Shown: positions 14,165 to 21,045 of the stretch, one piece after another | Layout: every line of letters starts with the position of its first letter | Position numbering within the stretch: the stretch's first letter is position 1 | Origin: Candidatus Doudnabacteria bacterium | Lineage (GTDB): Bacteria; Patescibacteriota; Doudnabacteria; UBA920 | Assembly (NCBI GenBank): GCA_023245995.1 | Contig: JAHFJH010000005.1 | Coordinates: 1 to 51,599, forward strand | Direction: 5' to 3' | DNA: 51,599 bases | Position numbers and translations under genes: made by a program | The notes under the pieces: model-generated | Seen by the model: the letters and a program-made list of their open reading frames with translations, nothing else | Databases searched by the model: none | Told to the model about the DNA's origin: nothing

Positions 14165-14680
14165 ATGAAGAAATTTTGTATTACTTTTGCTGGGGCGGTA
14201 GGGAGTTCTAAGTCACCTATTGCTAATTATTTAAGTGGAAAGCTAAATTTGCCTGTGTTTAATAACGATATTATCCGCACCGAAGTTCAGGAGGACATGG
14301 GTAAATTTGACGAAGTAGAGTATAAAAAACGGAGAAATGAAAGAGCAGAGGCGTTGCTTAAGAGTGGTGTGTCATTTATATACGACGCCAGTGTAGACAG
14401 AGAATGGGATTTACTTAAAAAGTGGTTAATTCGGGAAAAATATAATTGGTTTATTATTAGTTTAGACTTAAGCAAGGACTTGCTTTTGAAACTTTATAAG
14501 ATAAAAGAGTATGCAGATGCACAACAGAGGTTGGAACAACTTTTTCTTGAACATCAAGTTTTTCTTGATAAGTATTCTAAAGAGGTTGGTGTGCATATTA
14601 CTGATGAGCAATTTTACAGTAGGTTGAGCGTTGCATATATAGCGGTCAAAGAGTCAATTACTACTCATGCTAAGCTTTAG
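14165..14680 (+). CDS. P-loop NTPase, putative small kinase
   Basis: 171 residues. The N-terminal CITFAGAVGSSKSPIANYL is a Walker A-like loop (GAVGSSKS) preceded by a beta strand. FNNDIIRTEVQEDMG and VSFIYDASVDREW follow, as in AAA_33/zeta-toxin-like kinases, where the loop Lys and Ser bind ATP and Mg. The canonical GxxGxGKT is altered at the fifth position, so activity is uncertain. Substrate unknown. Single gene, no SD. Confidence 0.72.
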   Translation: MKKFCITFAGAVGSSKSPIANYLSGKLNLPVFNNDIIRTEVQEDMGKFDEVEYKKRRNERAEALLKSGVSFIYDASVDREWDLLKKWLIREKYNWFIISLDLSKDLLLKLYKIKEYADAQQRLEQLFLEHQVFLDKYSKEVGVHITDEQFYSRLSVAYIAVKESITTHAKL

Positions 14681-14714
14681 TTATAAGCTAGTAATGGCGT
14701 TTAGGTGTAATATA

Positions 14715-14816
14715 TAAGTATATAATTAACAAGTTAAATTTATGTCACATGGTATGCACAAAGAGGGTGGAAGAGCGGTATATGGTCTTGGGTTTATTGG
14801 CGCCGCTATTTATTTT
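14715..14816 (+). repeat. 102-bp direct repeat, left copy (truncated gene fragment)
   Basis: Matches 15881-15982 at 101 of 102 positions (A14774 against T15940). It contains the upstream region and first 25 codons of the 59-aa membrane gene at 15908. In this copy the frame (ATG 14742) diverges after residue 25 and ends at 14855 inside the hydrolase start, so it is a truncated duplicate. Confidence 0.9.
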
Positions 14817-14855
14817 TTTGATAAAATAATATATGAATCAAGAAACTCAAAATGA
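14742..14855 (+). pseudogene. Truncated copy of the 59-aa membrane protein gene
   Basis: Shares MSHGMHKEGG and VYGLGFIGAAIYF with the intact gene at 15908-16087, then runs into unrelated residues (DKIIYESRNSK) because the repeat ends and the hydrolase region begins. It lacks the second helix. The mRNA could still be translated; its stop overlaps the hydrolase start region. Confidence 0.75.
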
Positions 14856-15840
14856 AGAAGCAGAAGTTCCAAAAAAGCAGAAGCGTCGTTTTTTAAAGTG
14901 GCTTGGTAGGTTTGTAATATTGGTTATTATTTTTATCTTAGTCGGCGCAGTCTATGAACCTATTGCAGAAAAACGAGACGCGAAAGCTCACCCGCCAACA
15001 GGGCAAATGGTAGACGTAGGCGGGTACAAGTTGCACATTCGTTGTACAGGAGTGGGTGGGCCTACAGTAGTTATTGAGTCCGGCTGGGGTGATTTTTCTT
15101 CCTCTTGGGCTTGGGTACAGCCAGAAGTTGCAAAGACCACTCGTGTTTGTACCTACGACAGGGCGGGTACGGGATGGAGTGAACTTAGTCCAGAACCTAG
15201 AACCGCAAGAGTGTTTGCTCGTGAGCTACACACACTCCTTGGCAAAGCGGGTGAAGCTGGGCCATATGTTTTAGTAGGACACTCACTTGGTGGGTACACA
15301 ATGCGTGTGTATGCTCACGACTACGAAAGCGAAGTTGCAGGGTTGGTTTTGGTAGACGCTCAAGCTTTGCCAACTAAAAATATTGAAAACCCAACGCCCG
15401 CTCCAAAACCGAATAAGAGTTCATTTCCTGCGTGGTTGGCCCGCGTAGGTATGGCGAGGTTGCTTGCCGGTCCACTTGGTGCTATACGCAATTTGCCTGC
15501 AAAAGATAAGTCGGACTATAGGGCTATTGCGGTAACTCCTCGTTATGTTCAAACTTTTTTTGACGAAGGTAGGGGCATGTCCGAAGGCGGTGCTGAAGCA
15601 AGAAGTGTTACCACGCTTGGAGCTTTGCCGTTAATTGTTTTATCCCGAGGTAAAGACCAAGATGCTGCTTGGGCCACTTCGCAGGCAGAATATCTTAAGT
15701 TGTCTACAAATGGTCAGCAGGTTTTTGCAGACAAGAGTGGCCACGAAATTATGATAGAACAGCCAGAAGCCGCTATTTCGTCTATTATAAAAATGGTAGA
15801 GCAGGTTCGTTCAGCTAACCAGAAAAATATCGTTCAGTAA
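14833..15840 (+). CDS. Membrane-anchored alpha/beta hydrolase
   Basis: 335 residues. The basic N-terminus (KKQKRR) is followed by one membrane helix (about 22-42), so the enzyme is probably anchored with the catalytic domain outside. The fold begins at 58 (DVGGYKLHIRCTGVGGPTVV). The oxyanion turn ESGWGD is near 82-87, the nucleophile elbow GHSLGGY at 149-155 (Ser151), an acid in LVLVDAQ near 178, and the catalytic His in DKSGHEIMIEQPE near 305. Family members hydrolyse esters, lactones or haloalkanes; the substrate is unknown. The gene is bracketed by the 102-bp direct repeat, which suggests it was inserted or duplicated here recently. Confidence 0.9.
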   Translation: MNQETQNEEAEVPKKQKRRFLKWLGRFVILVIIFILVGAVYEPIAEKRDAKAHPPTGQMVDVGGYKLHIRCTGVGGPTVVIESGWGDFSSSWAWVQPEVAKTTRVCTYDRAGTGWSELSPEPRTARVFARELHTLLGKAGEAGPYVLVGHSLGGYTMRVYAHDYESEVAGLVLVDAQALPTKNIENPTPAPKPNKSSFPAWLARVGMARLLAGPLGAIRNLPAKDKSDYRAIAVTPRYVQTFFDEGRGMSEGGAEARSVTTLGALPLIVLSRGKDQDAAWATSQAEYLKLSTNGQQVFADKSGHEIMIEQPEAAISSIIKMVEQVRSANQKNIVQ

Positions 15841-15880
15841 TTAATATAGAGTAGCAAGCAACGGCTCTAGGAGTAAAATT

Positions 15881-15982
15881 TAAGTATATAATTAACAAGT
15901 TAAATTTATGTCACATGGTATGCACAAAGAGGGTGGAAGTGCGGTATATGGTCTTGGGTTTATTGGCGCCGCTATTTATTTT
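15881..15982 (+). repeat. 102-bp direct repeat, right copy (intact gene start)
   Basis: Right-hand partner of 14715-14816. Its sequence continues into the intact 59-aa gene, so this is the original site and the left copy the truncated one. Confidence 0.9.
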
Positions 15983-16087
15983 ATTAGCCATGCCGCCAGT
16001 TTTTGGTTGGGTGTGTTAGGTTTTTTAAAGGCCATAGTTTGGCCGGCTATTTTGGTGTATGAGGTCTTGTTAAGGCTATATAAATAA
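15908..16087 (+). CDS. Small membrane protein, 59 aa
   Basis: ATG 15908 to TAA 16087. MSHGMHKEGGSAVYGLGFIG starts the first helix (AIYFISHAASFWLG), and a second helix-like segment FLKAIVWPAILVYEVLRLYK ends the protein. No catalytic motif. The duplicated fragment 14742-14855 shows this gene has been partly copied. The conserved HKEGGSAVYGLG lead and compact two-helix form suggest a real membrane-embedded protein of unknown role. Confidence 0.72.
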   Translation: MSHGMHKEGGSAVYGLGFIGAAIYFISHAASFWLGVLGFLKAIVWPAILVYEVLLRLYK

Positions 16088-16144
16088 TATTTTGGGAGCG
16101 AGTGTTCTGGTTTTTTTCAGTAGGGTTATTAAGAGAGATAATAT

Positions 16145-16474
16145 ATGGAACAAGAATTTAAAAAAGAAATTTTGTCTGAAGGCTCTGGGGTGGAAGCTAA
16201 AGCAGGCGACACTGTTGCTGTACACTATACTGGTACTTTGGAAAACGGAAGTAAGTTTGACTCTAGTTTAGACCGTGGCACGCCTTTCCAGTTTCCTCTT
16301 GGCGCTGGTATGGTTATAAAAGGCTGGGACCAAGGTGTTGCTGGTATGAAGGTGGGCGAGAAGGTTAAACTAACTATTCCGGCAAGTATGGGGTATGGGG
16401 AGTACGGACACCCGCCGGTTATTCCCGGAAATGCTACGCTTATTTTTGAAGTTGAACTGTTAAAAATTAATTAA
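16145..16474 (+). CDS. FKBP-type peptidyl-prolyl cis-trans isomerase
   Basis: 109 residues, a minimal single-domain [61 protein letters not shown] and [13 protein letters not shown] at the end. The aromatic pocket residues (Tyr, Phe, Asp, Trp, Tyr, Phe) are all in place. It isomerises Xaa-Pro bonds and assists folding. No signal peptide, so cytosolic. It lies 57 bases after the small membrane gene and may share a transcript with it. Confidence 0.96.
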   Translation: MEQEFKKEILSEGSGVEAKAGDTVAVHYTGTLENGSKFDSSLDRGTPFQFPLGAGMVIKGWDQGVAGMKVGEKVKLTIPASMGYGEYGHPPVIPGNATLIFEVELLKIN

Positions 16475-16505
16475 ACGCTAGTTTGTTTGGCAAGATGAAA
16501 TATTT

Positions 16506-16955
16506 ATGTCTGAAACCCTAGAATCTGGCAAAGTGCCGAATGCAGAAGAGTTAGACGAAGACGGCTTAACAGTGGCAGAACGAGAGTTCGCTGTTGGCAT
16601 GTTAAGCGTGGTAGAAAAAATTGTTCCGCCAAGTGAACGCAGGGACAGCGCCAAAGAAGTAGCCGAGCTAGAAGATTTACTTTCGGCATTTGAAGCAGAA
16701 CAGCCTTTGGAGGAGTTACGGTCCATACAGACTCTTACGCAGGAAGAAGCCACTCAGCACCCAACATGGAGAGCTGCCCAAACAGCCATAGCGCCTATTG
16801 TGCGTTTGTTGTATGTTTTAAATGCAGAAACTAATATTGCCACCGAAACATATGAAGCGCTATATGCACGGTATTTACCTTTATCGAAGGCGTTAGGGAT
16901 AATTAGCACAGGCGACACATTAAGGCACGAAAAAATTTATGCAAAAAATAGTTAG
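16506..16955 (+). CDS. Hypothetical acidic helical protein
   Basis: 149 residues, Glu/Leu/Ala-rich and largely helical by eye, acidic at the N-terminus (NAEELDEDGLTVAEREFAVG). No signal or membrane segment, and no family recognised. It overlaps the next gene (start 16939) by 17 bases, so the two are translationally coupled and probably co-expressed with the tandem PhnB-like protein. It follows the FKBP gene by 31 bases. Confidence 0.72.
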   Translation: MSETLESGKVPNAEELDEDGLTVAEREFAVGMLSVVEKIVPPSERRDSAKEVAELEDLLSAFEAEQPLEELRSIQTLTQEEATQHPTWRAAQTAIAPIVRLLYVLNAETNIATETYEALYARYLPLSKALGIISTGDTLRHEKIYAKNS

Positions 16956-17820
16956 TCATTTGTGGTTTAACAAAGAAGCTAAAGAAGCGACTGCGCTTTA
17001 CGCATCACTTTTTGAAAATTCTAAAATTGGCAGTGTTACTACCATTCCAAATACGCCAAGTGGCGACTGCGATATAGTAAGTTTTACTTTGGCAGGTCAA
17101 GAGTTTATGGCTATTTCAGCTGGTCCAAATTTTAAACTTAATCCTTCTATTTCTCTCTTTGCGGTGTTTGAGAGTGAGGAGGAAATGGACGCTGTTTGGG
17201 AAAAGCTTGTAGAAAGTGGAAAAGTGCTTATGCCATACCAAACATACCCATGGGCAAAGAAGTATGGTTGGCTTCAAGACAGGTTTGGGCTGTCTTGGCA
17301 GTTGTCTATGAGTGAGAACCATAAACTGGAACAGAAAATTACCCCAATGCTTATGTTTACAGGTGGCGTTGCAGGCAAGACAAAAGAGGCAATTGCTAAG
17401 TATACAAGTATTTTCTCAAACTCTAATATAGATATGACAGTTCCATACGGTGCGGGCGAAGGCGACACCGAAGGGTTTATAAAGCATGCGCGTTTTACTT
17501 TAGCGGGTCAACATTTTATGGCTATGGACAGCTCTGCTCCCCACGGGTTTGGTTTTAACGAAGCAATTTCTTTTATAGTTAACTGTGAGACGCAGGAAGA
17601 AATAGACCATTTTTGGAGAGCACTTTCGGCAGTACCAGAGGCAGAACAGTGTGGCTGGCTAAAAGACGAGTTTGGGGTTTCGTGGCAAATTGTGCCTACT
17701 CTTATGAAAGAGTATATGGGTAGTGGCGACAAAGAAAAAATCGCGCGCGTAACTCAGGCTTTTCTAAAAATGAAAAAATTTAATATAGCAGAGCTTACAA
17801 AAGCTGCGGAATTAGGCTAA
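16939..17820 (+). CDS. Tandem PhnB/VOC-domain protein
   Basis: 293 residues with two PhnB-like domains: the first at about 1-125 (HLWFNKEAKEATALYASLF to DRFGLSWQLSMSE), the second at about 133-270 (ITPMLMFTGGVAGKTKEAI to DEFGVSWQIVPT). Both keep the family's start motif and the closing FG(L/V)SWQ strand. Two-domain forms are common in this family, annotated by name as 3-demethylubiquinone methyltransferase-like but without a proven reaction. A 17-base overlap with the upstream gene implies coupling. Confidence 0.9.
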   Translation: MQKIVSHLWFNKEAKEATALYASLFENSKIGSVTTIPNTPSGDCDIVSFTLAGQEFMAISAGPNFKLNPSISLFAVFESEEEMDAVWEKLVESGKVLMPYQTYPWAKKYGWLQDRFGLSWQLSMSENHKLEQKITPMLMFTGGVAGKTKEAIAKYTSIFSNSNIDMTVPYGAGEGDTEGFIKHARFTLAGQHFMAMDSSAPHGFGFNEAISFIVNCETQEEIDHFWRALSAVPEAEQCGWLKDEFGVSWQIVPTLMKEYMGSGDKEKIARVTQAFLKMKKFNIAELTKAAELG

Positions 17821-17869
17821 GCATTAGCAGAGTAGCGAACTTTATAACTTATAATTATTCACAAAATAT

Positions 17870-18271
17870 ATGAACAGAGTTGTACATTTTGAAATACATG
17901 CGGGTAACCAAGACAAGGTGCAAAAGTTTTACGAAGAAGTTTTTGGTTGGAGTTTTCAGGACATGGGCGCACAAATGGGAAATTATAGGCTTATTACTAC
18001 TGGCAAAGACGAAGACGGTGCAAAGTGGCCTGGTATAAATGGTGGCATGAATCCACGTAGGGGAGAGTCACCGCGGGGCGGCGAGCCGGTAAATGCTTTT
18101 GTATGCACAGTTTCAGTAGAAGATATAGATGACATTTTAGAAAAAATAGAAAAAGCCGGCGGTAGTGTGGCGACAGAAAAAATGCAAGTCCCCGGCGTAG
18201 GGTGGCTTGCATACCGTAAAGATCCAGACGGTAATTTGTTCGGGGTTTTACAGCCCGTTGCGACAAATTAA
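17870..18271 (+). CDS. VOC family protein (glyoxalase-like)
   Basis: 133 residues, a single vicinal-oxygen-chelate unit: VVHFEIHAGNQDKVQKFYEEVFGW at the N-terminus, DIDDILEKIEKAGG near 90 and a final YRKDPDGNLFGVLQP. Metal ligands would be His5 or Glu7 and Asp/Asn near the end, as in glyoxalase I relatives. Substrate unknown. It is the third VOC gene in the window and is followed by a perfect terminator. Confidence 0.9.
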   Translation: MNRVVHFEIHAGNQDKVQKFYEEVFGWSFQDMGAQMGNYRLITTGKDEDGAKWPGINGGMNPRRGESPRGGEPVNAFVCTVSVEDIDDILEKIEKAGGSVATEKMQVPGVGWLAYRKDPDGNLFGVLQPVATN

Positions 18272-18328
18272 TATGTACAAGTTCTATAAATTTTAGATGC
18301 AGTAGAGGATAGTCGGGTATATTTTAAA

Positions 18329-18360
18329 AAAAGACAGTACCAAGTTTGGTACTGTCTTTT
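18329..18360. terminator. Bidirectional intrinsic terminator
   Basis: AAAAGACAGTACCA (18329-18342) pairs perfectly with TGGTACTGTCTTTT (18347-18360), between the convergent VOC and sigma-factor genes. Confidence 0.9.
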
Positions 18361-18367
18361 GTAACGT

Positions 18368-18883
18368 TTATGGACGATGATAGAGTAATTTTAATTTTAC
18401 AAGCCCGCGGTGTAACTGTACAGAAATAGAATTTTTTGTAAGACCGGTAATAAGCGATATTTCTTGCAGTGAAAGTTCTTGCGAGTAGCGCATGCGCATA
18501 ATTTTGTGGTATTTTTCCGGAAGTTGGCCAATATATAGCATTGCTGCTTTGCCATCTATAATGTTTGGTAAGCGATTAGGGGCAGTATTTGTTGGTTCGT
18601 ATCCTTTTTCTATGAGTGCATCGAGTGAGGAAGTAGTTCGTTTTCGGTATCCGTCTATAATAAGACCATTTAAAACATGATACAAAAATGCTTTCATAAC
18701 TTCTATTTTACCACCCCTAACCAAAAAACTCCACGTTTTTAAGAAAGTGTTTTGCACCAAGTCTTCGCTGGTTGCATGGTTGTTGGTTTTGAAAAACGAC
18801 CGTGCATTTAAACCCTTGGCGTAGTCTCCATGGGCCTTGGTTAATACTTTTTGCATTTGCGTTTCTTGTCTTTGGCTGGTCAT
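18368..18883 (-). CDS. RNA polymerase sigma-70-family factor (ECF-like)
   Basis: 171 residues. Region 2 is at about 30-85 (ATSEDLVQNTFLKTWSFL, with the EDLVQ(N/D)TFLK core) and region 4 at about 115-165 (LPEKYHKIMRMRYSQELSLQEI and a helix-turn-helix GLTKNSISVQLHRGLVKLK). It is a small two-domain factor, so its promoter specificity is separate from the housekeeping sigma. No anti-sigma gene adjoins it. The C-terminus ends next to the terminator at 18329-18360. A second ECF-type factor is encoded at 32165. Confidence 0.88.
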   Translation of the reverse strand: MTSQRQETQMQKVLTKAHGDYAKGLNARSFFKTNNHATSEDLVQNTFLKTWSFLVRGGKIEVMKAFLYHVLNGLIIDGYRKRTTSSLDALIEKGYEPTNTAPNRLPNIIDGKAAMLYIGQLPEKYHKIMRMRYSQELSLQEISLITGLTKNSISVQLHRGLVKLKLLYHRP

Positions 18884-19104
18884 ATTGCTGAAGCCGTGTG
18901 TAGGGCCGGTTTATTACATTGGCATTACACGTTATAAAACTTGAAAGTAATTTATCGCTTATGTATGGCATTTATATAAATTTAGCAACCATGCTCTTAT
19001 TACAATAGTGTTGCTTAGCGAGGGTTTTTGCTGACTCAAGCATAGCACCTTTTGCACTTAGATGTTTGTTGTAATGTAATTGTCTGTTTTACGGCTTAGT
19101 GAGT

Positions 19105-19698
19105 ATGGAAACAGACAAACAAGATAAGGATAGAGCAAAATCAAATGCTTCGGTAGACGAACATTTCTTGGAGCATTATTGGGAGCATAGTTGGACTTAC
19201 ATTAAAACAGTGGTAGACGTAGTGCGAGAACCTGTGCTTATTTTAGACAAAAGCCTGCGGGTTATGGCTGCTAATGAGTCTTTTTATAACACTTTTCAAG
19301 TAGAGCCAAAAGATACAGAAAAACAAGTTGTATATGAACTTGGCAACGGCCAATGGAATATTCCTGCCTTACGAAAATTATTAGAAGATATTTTACCTAA
19401 GAATTCTTTTTTCAAAGGTTTTGAAGTCACACATTTGTTTCCTTACATTGGACGCAAAGTCATGATTTTGAATGCAAGACAAATTCATTCCACAAAAGAA
19501 GGAGTAGCTGAGTTGTTTCCACCTATTATTTTACTTGCGATGGAAGACGTAACCGACATGATGACGGTAGCAGAAACATTGGCCAGTCATGCACGAGGGG
19601 TGCAGAATGCTTTTGGCGAGAGAACCAGTAAACTTGAAGCTAAGCTTAACAAGCTTGAAAAAGAAGTTCGTGAGCTAAAAAAGCCTTTGACAAAATAG
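19105..19698 (+). CDS. Stand-alone PAS-domain protein with a C-terminal coiled coil
   Basis: 197 residues from ATG 19105; a GTG six bases upstream would add two. A PAS fold is at about 38-150: TVVDVVREPVLILDKSLRVMAANESFYNTF, then FFKGFEVTHLFPYIGRKVMILNARQI and IILLAMEDVTD. This variant is usually found in front of histidine kinases or CheR/CheB fusions; here no kinase or output domain follows. Residues ~160-195 form a Lys/Glu/Leu heptad coil (LEAKLNKLEKEVREL), likely a dimer handle. Ligand unknown. It lies 221 bases from the divergent sigma gene at 18883, a plausible but unproven regulatory pairing. Confidence 0.82.
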   Translation: METDKQDKDRAKSNASVDEHFLEHYWEHSWTYIKTVVDVVREPVLILDKSLRVMAANESFYNTFQVEPKDTEKQVVYELGNGQWNIPALRKLLEDILPKNSFFKGFEVTHLFPYIGRKVMILNARQIHSTKEGVAELFPPIILLAMEDVTDMMTVAETLASHARGVQNAFGERTSKLEAKLNKLEKEVRELKKPLTK

Positions 19699-19778
19699 AA
19701 AACACAATGTAATTACTTAGCACTAGTTGCGGCTTATATTGTAGAGACATAAGTGTGAAAAATTATTAATTATATTTT

Positions 19779-20135
19779 ATGGATTCAACAAACTCACCAA
19801 GTACTAAACCGCTATACCACGGAACGCAAGTAGTATGGTATATACTTGGAATTTTAGAAGCTGCGTTGGCATTCCGTTTTTTGTTAAAGTTGCTTGGTGC
19901 AAACGCGGCCGCTGGCTTTACAAGTTTTATATATGGAGTTACTAGTCCTTTTGCAGCGCCGTTCTTACGGGTATTTAGTATAACTAAAGTTGAGGGAAAT
20001 GTTTTTGAATGGACAACAGTCTTGGCAATGATTGTGTATTGGCTTGGTGCGTTGGCAATTGTCAAATTATTTTTTATAAGCAAAACGGTTTCAACCACAG
20101 AGGCAGCAGTGAAGTTGGATAAACAGGACATGTAA
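19779..20135 (+). CDS. YGGT-family membrane protein
   Basis: 118 residues. Two main hydrophobic stretches, WYILGILEAALAFRFLLKLL (about 20-40) and a second near 85-103 (AMIVYWLGALAIVKLFFI), are joined by GANAAAGFTSFIYGVTSPFAAPFLRVF, the YggT signature between helices. Relatives affect cell division and membrane or cytoskeletal organisation and osmotic tolerance. It precedes another small membrane gene by four bases. Confidence 0.82.
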   Translation: MDSTNSPSTKPLYHGTQVVWYILGILEAALAFRFLLKLLGANAAAGFTSFIYGVTSPFAAPFLRVFSITKVEGNVFEWTTVLAMIVYWLGALAIVKLFFISKTVSTTEAAVKLDKQDM

Positions 20136-20139
20136 CTAT

Positions 20140-20442
20140 ATGATAATTGGATTAATAATTGTTTTTGGAGCGTTTGTTGGCACCATCTGTTATAAGTTTT
20201 TTGGGTCACAGTCTACTCTGGTGTGGAAAATAATATCTGGTATAGCTGGTGTTGTTATAGGCAGTTCTGTAATGGCCGCGGCATACGTATTAAATTTTAT
20301 CAGTCGGCAGGAGGCAATATCTTTTAACTGGTACAGTGTTGCAATGGGGGTAGTTGGAATATGTGTAGTTGTGTATACGGTATTTGTGGGTAAGGCACAA
20401 AATGTTGCTGTATTCCGAGTGGTAAAACGCTCGCATATTTAA
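20140..20442 (+). CDS. Hypothetical membrane protein, 100 aa
   Basis: Three hydrophobic stretches (IIGLIIVFGAFVGTICYKFF, IISGIAGVVIGSSVMAAAYVL and VAMGVVGICVVVYTVFVG) and a short basic C-terminus. No family recognised. It follows the YGGT gene by four bases, so the two are probably co-translated. Confidence 0.65.
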   Translation: MIIGLIIVFGAFVGTICYKFFGSQSTLVWKIISGIAGVVIGSSVMAAAYVLNFISRQEAISFNWYSVAMGVVGICVVVYTVFVGKAQNVAVFRVVKRSHI

Positions 20443-20512
20443 ATTGTATATACACTGGTTTTGGCAAAGGAATTATTACAAGTAATAAAAAATATTTAAT
20501 AAAGGAACAAAT

Positions 20513-20653
20513 ATGACAACAGATAATGATGTAGCAGATGCAGATAAAAAAGTAGTGGAGGCGCAGATGGCTAGTGCAGAAGCGCACGAGGCGGCGTCAC
20601 AAGAGCACCACGCTGCGGCCGAAGAAGAGAAAAAAGCTGCAGATTCAGACTAA
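20513..20653 (+). CDS. Small acidic Ala/Glu/His-rich protein, 46 aa
   Basis: ATG 20513 to TAA 20653 with AAAGGA eight bases upstream. It is nearly all helix-forming: VADADKKVVEAQMASAEAHE, then AASQEHHAAAEEEKKA. No membrane segment. Composition suggests a soluble charged helix. Function unknown; the ribosome site, lying between two co-directional membrane genes, supports expression. Confidence 0.6.
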   Translation: MTTDNDVADADKKVVEAQMASAEAHEAASQEHHAAAEEEKKAADSD

Positions 20654-20702
20654 ATTGCAAAGCCAATTTTATAATTATTTTTTAAATTTTAAAAAAGTGC
20701 TT

Positions 20703-20951
20703 ATGGGCATAATTCTTTGGATAGTGTTTGGGGCTCTGGCTGGTTGGGTTGCTTCGGCTCTTATGAAAAACAACGAAAGTTTGTTTATGAATATTGTCAT
20801 TGGTATTGTGGGTGCAGTGCTGGGTGGCTTTATTATGGGTTTGTTTGGGCAAAGTGGAGTGAATGGGTTTAATATATACAGTTTTGTTGTCGCTATTGTT
20901 GGTGCTGTCGCTCTTATAGCTATTGTGCGAGCCATGCGCCGTACGACTTAA
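20703..20951 (+). CDS. GlsB/YeaQ/YmgE-family (transglycosylase-associated) membrane protein
   Basis: 82 residues from ATG 20703. Three short glycine-rich helices: MGIILWIVFGALAGWVASAL, NIVIGIVGAVLGGFIMGLFG and YSFVVAIVGAVALIAIVRAM, with NGFNIYS between the second and third. This is the family's standard layout and length. Such proteins respond to general stress in several bacteria; the mechanism is unknown. Start chosen at the family N-terminus rather than the longer in-frame stretch. Confidence 0.88.
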   Translation: MGIILWIVFGALAGWVASALMKNNESLFMNIVIGIVGAVLGGFIMGLFGQSGVNGFNIYSFVVAIVGAVALIAIVRAMRRTT

Positions 20952-21045
20952 TAGATATGCAAAAATTGCGGTTACAATTAAAGCCATGTGTCCGGCAGAA
21001 ACATCCTTTCTAACTTTATAAAACTTCTTAATTAAATAAAATTCT

